Below are positions 6,840 through 9,679 of a stretch of DNA of 9,679 nt, piece after piece (position 1 is the stretch's first letter; each line of letters opens with the position of its first letter). The notes beneath the pieces were generated by a model, which was given only the letters and a program-made list of their open reading frames with translations, did not search any database and was not told where the DNA came from. Both the position numbers and the translations under genes were made by a program. Location: assembly GCA_016177305.1 (NCBI GenBank), contig JACOVK010000017.1, positions 1-9,679 on the forward strand. Reading direction: 5' to 3'. The DNA comes from Parcubacteria group bacterium (GTDB lineage: Bacteria; Patescibacteriota; Patescibacteriia; UBA2169).

Positions 6840-7478
6840 TTACGAAAGTTGCTTGGTTAATTTTTCCACCGAATCTCTCCCGATCATAACGGTTCCAAAT
6901 GAGAGCAAGTCCAAAATATTAACATTCTCAAGGCGGATTGCCTTCACCTTCGGCAGGTTGCGCACGGAAAGGATGGCGTGCTCCAAACCCTCGTCCGAAA
7001 TAAACAGGACTTTTTTGGATGCAAGCTTGAGCGCTTTCAAAAATGAAGTGATTTTTTTGGTTGAAGGCGCAGGGAGCGCGGCAAGATCATCAACCACAAT
7101 GAATGCGCCATCGCGGACATGGTCCGAGAACGCGGCCCGAATTGCTTTTTTGCGCATCTTGGCCGGAATGGAGCGCTTGGTGACGGATTCTGTACTTGGA
7201 CCGAACGTGACGCCGCCGCCCTTCCAGAGCGGAGAGCGGATGGATCCGTGGCGGGCCCGGCCCGTGCCTTTCTGCGCCCACGGCTTCCTGCCGCCGCCAC
7301 GCACCTCGCTGCGATCCTTGGTATGGGCCACGGGCTGGCGCTCGTTGATGCGGGCAACGCGCACCGCCTGGTACATGAGGCTTGCGTGCGCGGTTTCGCT
7401 GAACACCGCATCAGAGAGCTCCATTGAGCCGCTTTCCGCGCCGTCCAAATTGTAGGTCGCAACCAAAGACATAGGCAT
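6840..7478 (-). CDS. rplD: 50S ribosomal protein L4
   Basis: L4 has a globular surface domain and a long loop lining the exit tunnel opposite L22, where macrolide-resistance changes occur. In E. coli it also autoregulates the S10 operon. The 212 residues contain the loop signature RSEVRGGGRKPWAQKGTGRA at 56-75 and HGSIRSPLWKGGGVTFGP at 77-94. The globular domain has FIVVDDLAALPAPSTKKITS and VLFISDEGLEHAILSVRNLP, then KAIRLENVNILDLLSF. The ATG at 7478 overlaps the rplC stop by one base (TAATG) and has AAGGAG seven bases upstream. A second in-frame ATG at 7472 (MSLVATYNL) is possible but worse spaced. Confidence 0.97.
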   Translation of the reverse strand: MPMSLVATYNLDGAESGSMELSDAVFSETAHASLMYQAVRVARINERQPVAHTKDRSEVRGGGRKPWAQKGTGRARHGSIRSPLWKGGGVTFGPSTESVTKRSIPAKMRKKAIRAAFSDHVRDGAFIVVDDLAALPAPSTKKITSFLKALKLASKKVLFISDEGLEHAILSVRNLPKVKAIRLENVNILDLLSFGTVMIGRDSVEKLTKQLS

Positions 7479-8179
7479 TAGCTAGCTCCTTCGGGTATTT
7501 TTTCTTCTGCCAGCGCTTTTACTGGTTCTGCTTCCTTGGGCAAGACCTTTGCATCCAAGGCTTTCATGTCGCCCGGGGCTGAAATTTCCACCAAGCCGTT
7601 GCGCGGGCCCGGAATGGCGCCGCGCACGAAGATCAAGCCGCCTGCGGCGTCAATCGCCGCAATCTCAAGGTTGGTGACGGTCACGCGCTCCGCTCCCATC
7701 CTGCCGGCCATGCGCTTGCCCGGAAACACGCGCTGGGCGTCGGTTGAGCCGATGGAGCCCGGAGCGCGCAAATCGTGCTTGTGCCCGTGCGTCTTAGGGC
7801 TTCCCGAAAAGTGGTGCCGCTTTACCACGCCCTGGAATCCGCGGCCCTTGGAAATGCCAGCCACCGCGACTTTCTCTCCCACTGAAAAGCTGGAAAGGTC
7901 AAAGGTTTGCCCGACTGCAAACCGGCTTGCATCGTCCATGCGCACCTCGCGCAGCACCGGGCGCGCTACCAAGCCTTTGACGTGCCCGGACATGGGCTTT
8001 TTCGTGCGCTTTGCGCCCTCGCTCCACCCCAGCTGGACCGCCGCGTACCCGTCTCGTTCCCTGCTCTTAAGCTGGACGGCAACGCCAGCGCCCACGCGGA
8101 TTCCGGTGACCGGAACCACGTTGCCGTTTTCGGCGTACAACTGGGTCATGTTGAGTTTTCGTCCGACAAGAAGCTTCAT
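7478..8179 (-). CDS. rplC: 50S ribosomal protein L3
   Basis: L3 initiates 50S assembly and extends a loop toward the peptidyl-transferase centre. The 233 residues begin MKLLVGRKLNMTQLYAENG, the family N-terminus, which sets the start. An upstream in-frame TTG (8308) would add 43 residues with no L3 similarity and is rejected. Central blocks are GISKGRGFQGVVKRHHFSG at 108-126, HGHKHDLRAPGSIGS at 131-145, then VFPGKRMAGRMGAERVTVTN at 151-170. The form with THGHKHDLRAPGSIG is one I associate with Patescibacteria. A Glu/Lys/Ala-rich tail of about 25 residues follows the core. No Shine-Dalgarno is visible. Instead, a hairpin and T-run end just before the ATG. Confidence 0.97.
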   Translation of the reverse strand: MKLLVGRKLNMTQLYAENGNVVPVTGIRVGAGVAVQLKSRERDGYAAVQLGWSEGAKRTKKPMSGHVKGLVARPVLREVRMDDASRFAVGQTFDLSSFSVGEKVAVAGISKGRGFQGVVKRHHFSGSPKTHGHKHDLRAPGSIGSTDAQRVFPGKRMAGRMGAERVTVTNLEIAAIDAAGGLIFVRGAIPGPRNGLVEISAPGDMKALDAKVLPKEAEPVKALAEEKIPEGAS

Positions 8180-8184
8180 ATAAA

Positions 8185-8208
8185 AAGTTTGGACAGGCGT
8201 CCAAACTT
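8185..8208 (-). promoter_or_regulatory. Hairpin with T-run abutting the rplC start codon (attenuator or translational operator candidate)
   Basis: On the minus strand AAGTTTGGAC, a four-base loop GCCT, and GTCCAAACTT form a perfect 10-bp stem. It is followed by TTTATATG, in which the ATG is the rplC start. G-U and A-U pairs could extend the stem three more steps into the T-run. The shape resembles an intrinsic terminator (stem plus five Ts counting the two in the stem). A hairpin ending six bases before the start codon would also lie inside the ribosome footprint. Either attenuation or control of rplC initiation is possible; the sequence alone does not decide. Confidence 0.55.
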
Positions 8209-8285
8209 CTCTTAAGACAAATACATGCCCTACCGACCAATTAGATCGTTTGCAAGAAGAATGTATTAAGAAAAGCTTGAACTCC

Positions 8286-8315
8286 TGTATAGCTGCTCTT
8301 TTAGCCAACTGTCAC
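8286..8315 (-). promoter_or_regulatory. Weak sigma70-type promoter candidate upstream of rplC
   Basis: On the minus strand GTGACA (8315-8310) is separated by 18 bases from TATACA (8291-8286). The first hexamer matches TTGACA at five of six positions and the second matches TATAAT at four of six. It lies in the AT-richer part of the rpsJ-rplC spacer, about 105 bases before the rplC start. Hexamers of this quality arise by chance, so support is weak. The position, not the match, makes it worth listing. Confidence 0.22.
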
Positions 8316-8321
8316 CCAATC

Positions 8322-8342
8322 TTGTCCGCCGTTTGTCCGCCG
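8322..8342. repeat. Tandem 10-base direct repeat TTGTCCGCCG
   Basis: Two identical copies, 8322-8331 and 8333-8342, are separated by one base (11-base period), about 50 bases after the rpsJ stop. The second copy can also pair through TCCGCC (8336-8341) with GGCGGA (8357-8362), giving a six-base stem with a 15-base loop, but no T-run follows on the minus strand. The repeat is plainly visible; any function is unknown and chance is possible. Confidence 0.6.
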
Positions 8343-8388
8343 AAGAAGCGGAAAGAGGCGGATGGGACATCATTGGCCGTAGAAACAC

Positions 8389-8769
8389 CTACATTTTGAT
8401 TTCAATATCAACGCCGGATGGCAAGTTCAGGTTCATTAATGAATCCACTGTTTTGGGCGTTGGGTCCAGAATATCAATCAAACGCTTGTGCACGCGCATC
8501 TCGTACTGGTCCCGGCTGTTCTTGTGCACGAACGTGGACGCGTTCACCGTGTACTTGGTTTTCTCGGTCGGCAAGGGAATGGGCCCGGAAATCTCTGCGC
8601 CGGATCGCTCGGCGGTGTCAATGATCGTGCGCGTGGACTGGTCTATGACCTTGCTGTCGTACGCGCGGATTTTGATGCGGATGCGCTGGCGGGCAACATC
8701 GCTTGCCGGAGCGGCTTCATTTGGCTTGGGTCGCGTCGGTTCGTTCGGGGTGGGCTTTTTTGCTGGCAC
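8389..8769 (-). CDS. rpsJ: 30S ribosomal protein S10 with N-terminal extension and GTG start
   Basis: S10 is part of the small-subunit head; in many bacteria it is also the transcription partner NusE. The core starts near residue 27: [20 protein letters not shown], then [54 protein letters not shown] and [12 protein letters not shown]. The total of 126 residues compares with about 103 in E. coli. The first 26 are Pro/Lys/Glu/Asn-rich ([15 protein letters not shown]). The start is GTG at 8769. I see no ATG, GTG or TTG between it and the core, and none upstream before the tuf-side hairpin. There is no Shine-Dalgarno. The 16 bases before GTG are A/T-rich and probably unpaired, placed directly after a strong hairpin. 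Confidence 0.94.
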   Translation of the reverse strand: MPAKKPTPNEPTRPKPNEAAPASDVARQRIRIKIRAYDSKVIDQSTRTIIDTAERSGAEISGPIPLPTEKTKYTVNASTFVHKNSRDQYEMRVHKRLIDILDPTPKTVDSLMNLNLPSGVDIEIKM

Positions 8770-8785
8770 AGAATTTTTAATTACG

Positions 8786-8820
8786 CAGCGTGGGAACCCC
8801 TCGGAGGGGTTCCCACGCTG
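8786..8820 (-). terminator. Perfect 16-bp stem-loop between tuf and rpsJ (terminator, attenuator or processing hairpin)
   Basis: CAGCGTGGGAACCCCT and its exact reverse complement AGGGGTTCCCACGCTG flank a three-base loop, giving a GC-rich stem of 16 pairs. It begins seven bases after the tuf stop and ends 16 bases before the rpsJ GTG. Neither strand has a clean T-run after the stem: the minus strand continues CGTAATTAAAAATTC. It is therefore not a textbook intrinsic terminator. Partial termination, protection of the tuf mRNA 3' end, or RNA processing separating tuf from the S10 operon are all compatible. Confidence 0.6.
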
Positions 8821-8827
8821 ATAAACA

Positions 8828-9679
8828 TTACTTACTGATCTTGGTTACCACGCCCGCGCCAACGGTTTTGCCGCCTTCGCGGATGGCGAACCGCTGCTGC
8901 TCTTCCAATGCAATCGGAGCGCCGAGCTTGACCTTGAGTGAAATCGTATCCCCGGGCATCACCATTTCCGTGCCCGCTGGAAGCTCAACCTCGCCGGTCA
9001 CGTCCGTGGTTCCGATGTAGAACTGCGGCTTGTAGCCCTTGAAAAACGGGGTGTGGAGTCCGCCTTCCTCTTTTGAGAGGATGTAGATTTCAGCGTCAAA
9101 TTCGGTGTGCGGGGTGATGGAACCGGGTTTCGCGAGCACCTGGCCGCGCTGGACGTCTTCTTTCTTGGTGCCGCGCAAGAGCAATCCCGCGTTGTCGCCG
9201 GCCCGGCCCTCATCCAGCTGCTTGTTGAACATCTCAATGCCCGTTACCACGGTCTTCTGCGTCGGGTGGATGCCCACGATTTCAACTTCCTCGTTGATCT
9301 TGACGATGCCGCGCTCAATGCGGCCCGTGACCACGGTGCCGCGGCCCTCAATGGAGAAGATGTCTTCAACCGGCATCAGGAACGGCTTTTCGGTATCTCG
9401 GACCGGCTCGGGAATCTTCTCGTCAAGCGCGGTAAGCAGGTCAACAATCGGCTTGGTTGCCGCCTCGTCGCTTGCGTTCTCCAGCGCTTTCAAGGCGCTG
9501 CCGCGGATGATCGTGGTTTCAGCGCCCGGGAATTCGTACTTCTTGAGCAGGTCGCGGATTTCCTCTTCCACCAAATCAACAAGCTCCGGATCGCTGACTT
9601 GGTCAACCTTGTTGATGAACACGATGATGTACGGAACCCCGACCTGGCGCGCGAGCAGGATGTGCTCACGGGTCTGGGG
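8828..9679 (-). CDS. tuf: Elongation factor Tu, C-terminal 283 residues (5' end beyond right edge)
   Basis: EF-Tu is the GTPase that carries aminoacyl-tRNA to the ribosomal A site. The visible part starts at [20 protein letters not shown], equivalent to E. coli residue 113, so the P-loop and both switch regions are outside the window. Present are G4 NKVD, G5-like GSALKALE, domain II ([39 protein letters not shown]) and domain III ([35 protein letters not shown]). The residue aligned with E. coli Arg333 is Gly. Residues tied to kirromycin (Gln124, Gly316, Gln329, Ala375) and GE2270A (Gly257, Gly275) are the usual ones. It ends KISK-TAA. Confidence 0.97.
   Translation of the reverse strand, partial: PQTREHILLARQVGVPYIIVFINKVDQVSDPELVDLVEEEIRDLLKKYEFPGAETTIIRGSALKALENASDEAATKPIVDLLTALDEKIPEPVRDTEKPFLMPVEDIFSIEGRGTVVTGRIERGIVKINEEVEIVGIHPTQKTVVTGIEMFNKQLDEGRAGDNAGLLLRGTKKEDVQRGQVLAKPGSITPHTEFDAEIYILSKEEGGLHTPFFKGYKPQFYIGTTDVTGEVELPAGTEMVMPGDTISLKVKLGAPIALEEQQRFAIREGGKTVGAGVVTKISK

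Larger units (their letters stand above)
8180..8388 (-). other. 209-base noncoding spacer between rpsJ and rplC
   Basis: This is the only long gap in the block, where other junctions after rplC are 23 bases or less. The part from about 8205 to 8320 is visibly richer in A and T than the flanking genes. The spacer contains a short direct repeat near the rpsJ end, a weak promoter-like pair, and a hairpin with a T-run directly before rplC. No open reading frame in it resembles a known protein. A leader or internal control region for the rplC-to-rpsE transcript is the simplest reading, by inference. Confidence 0.7.

Noticed and set aside
6505..7455. Plus-strand frame of 316 codons opposite rplW and rplD
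   Set aside because: It spans two antisense ribosomal protein genes and their junction with no start signal or family resemblance.
8180..8308. N-terminal extension of L3 from an upstream TTG
   Set aside because: MKLLVGRKLNMTQ is the family N-terminus, and the extension would translate the hairpin and T-run.
8266..8373. A 35-codon minus-strand reading frame inside the rpsJ-rplC spacer (starts MMSHPPLSAS), a possible leader peptide
   Set aside because: It has no good Shine-Dalgarno, overlaps the promoter-like pair and the direct repeat, and shows no residue run typical of an attenuation peptide.

Overview
The window is a single, almost uninterrupted block of ribosomal-protein genes, all read from the minus strand. 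From right to left in transcription order it holds tuf (EF-Tu, 5' part cut by the right edge), rpsJ (S10), rplC (L3), rplD (L4), rplW (L23), rplB (L2), rpsS (S19), rplV (L22), rpsC (S3), rplP (L16), rpmC (L29), rpsQ (S17), rplN (L14), rplX (L24), rplE (L5), rpsN (S14), rpsH (S8), rplF (L6), rplR (L18) and rpsE (S5, 3' part cut by the left edge). This is the conserved bacterial tuf-S10-spc order with no gene missing, inserted or inverted inside the window. I see no mobile element, CRISPR array, tRNA or rRNA, and no convincing plus-strand gene.

The organism is a bacterium with moderately high GC (base count not computed). I infer a member of the Candidate Phyla Radiation (Patescibacteria), probably near the Parcubacteria. 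The reasons are the style of several proteins (for example the L3 stretch around THGHKHDLRAPGSIG), lysine/alanine/proline-rich terminal extensions on S10, L23, L22 and S19, the zinc-binding short S14, very tight packing and few Shine-Dalgarno sequences. This is an inference from family resemblance, not a database result. Whether L30, L9 or L1 is absent, a common Patescibacteria trait, cannot be seen here.

From rplC leftwards the genes are separated by 1 to 23 bases or overlap by one base, as expected for one polycistronic mRNA with coupled translation. Two junctions differ. A perfect 16-bp stem-loop (8786-8820) lies between tuf and rpsJ. A 209-base, visibly AT-richer spacer (8180-8388) lies between rpsJ and rplC and ends in a 10-bp hairpin plus T-run only a few bases before the rplC start codon. 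These are the likely control points for the run.

Together the genes supply the elongation factor that delivers aminoacyl-tRNA and the core of both subunits: the peptidyl-transferase neighbourhood (L2, L3, L4, L16), the exit tunnel (L4, L22, L23, L24, L29), the 5S and central protuberance region (L5, L18), the mRNA entry channel (S3, S5) and the small-subunit head and platform (S8, S10, S14, S17, S19).

I found no undescribed biological system. What deserves a second look is the control architecture (two hairpins, a repeated junction motif, no UGA stops), the added protein tails and a few substitutions at residues known from antibiotic or modification studies.
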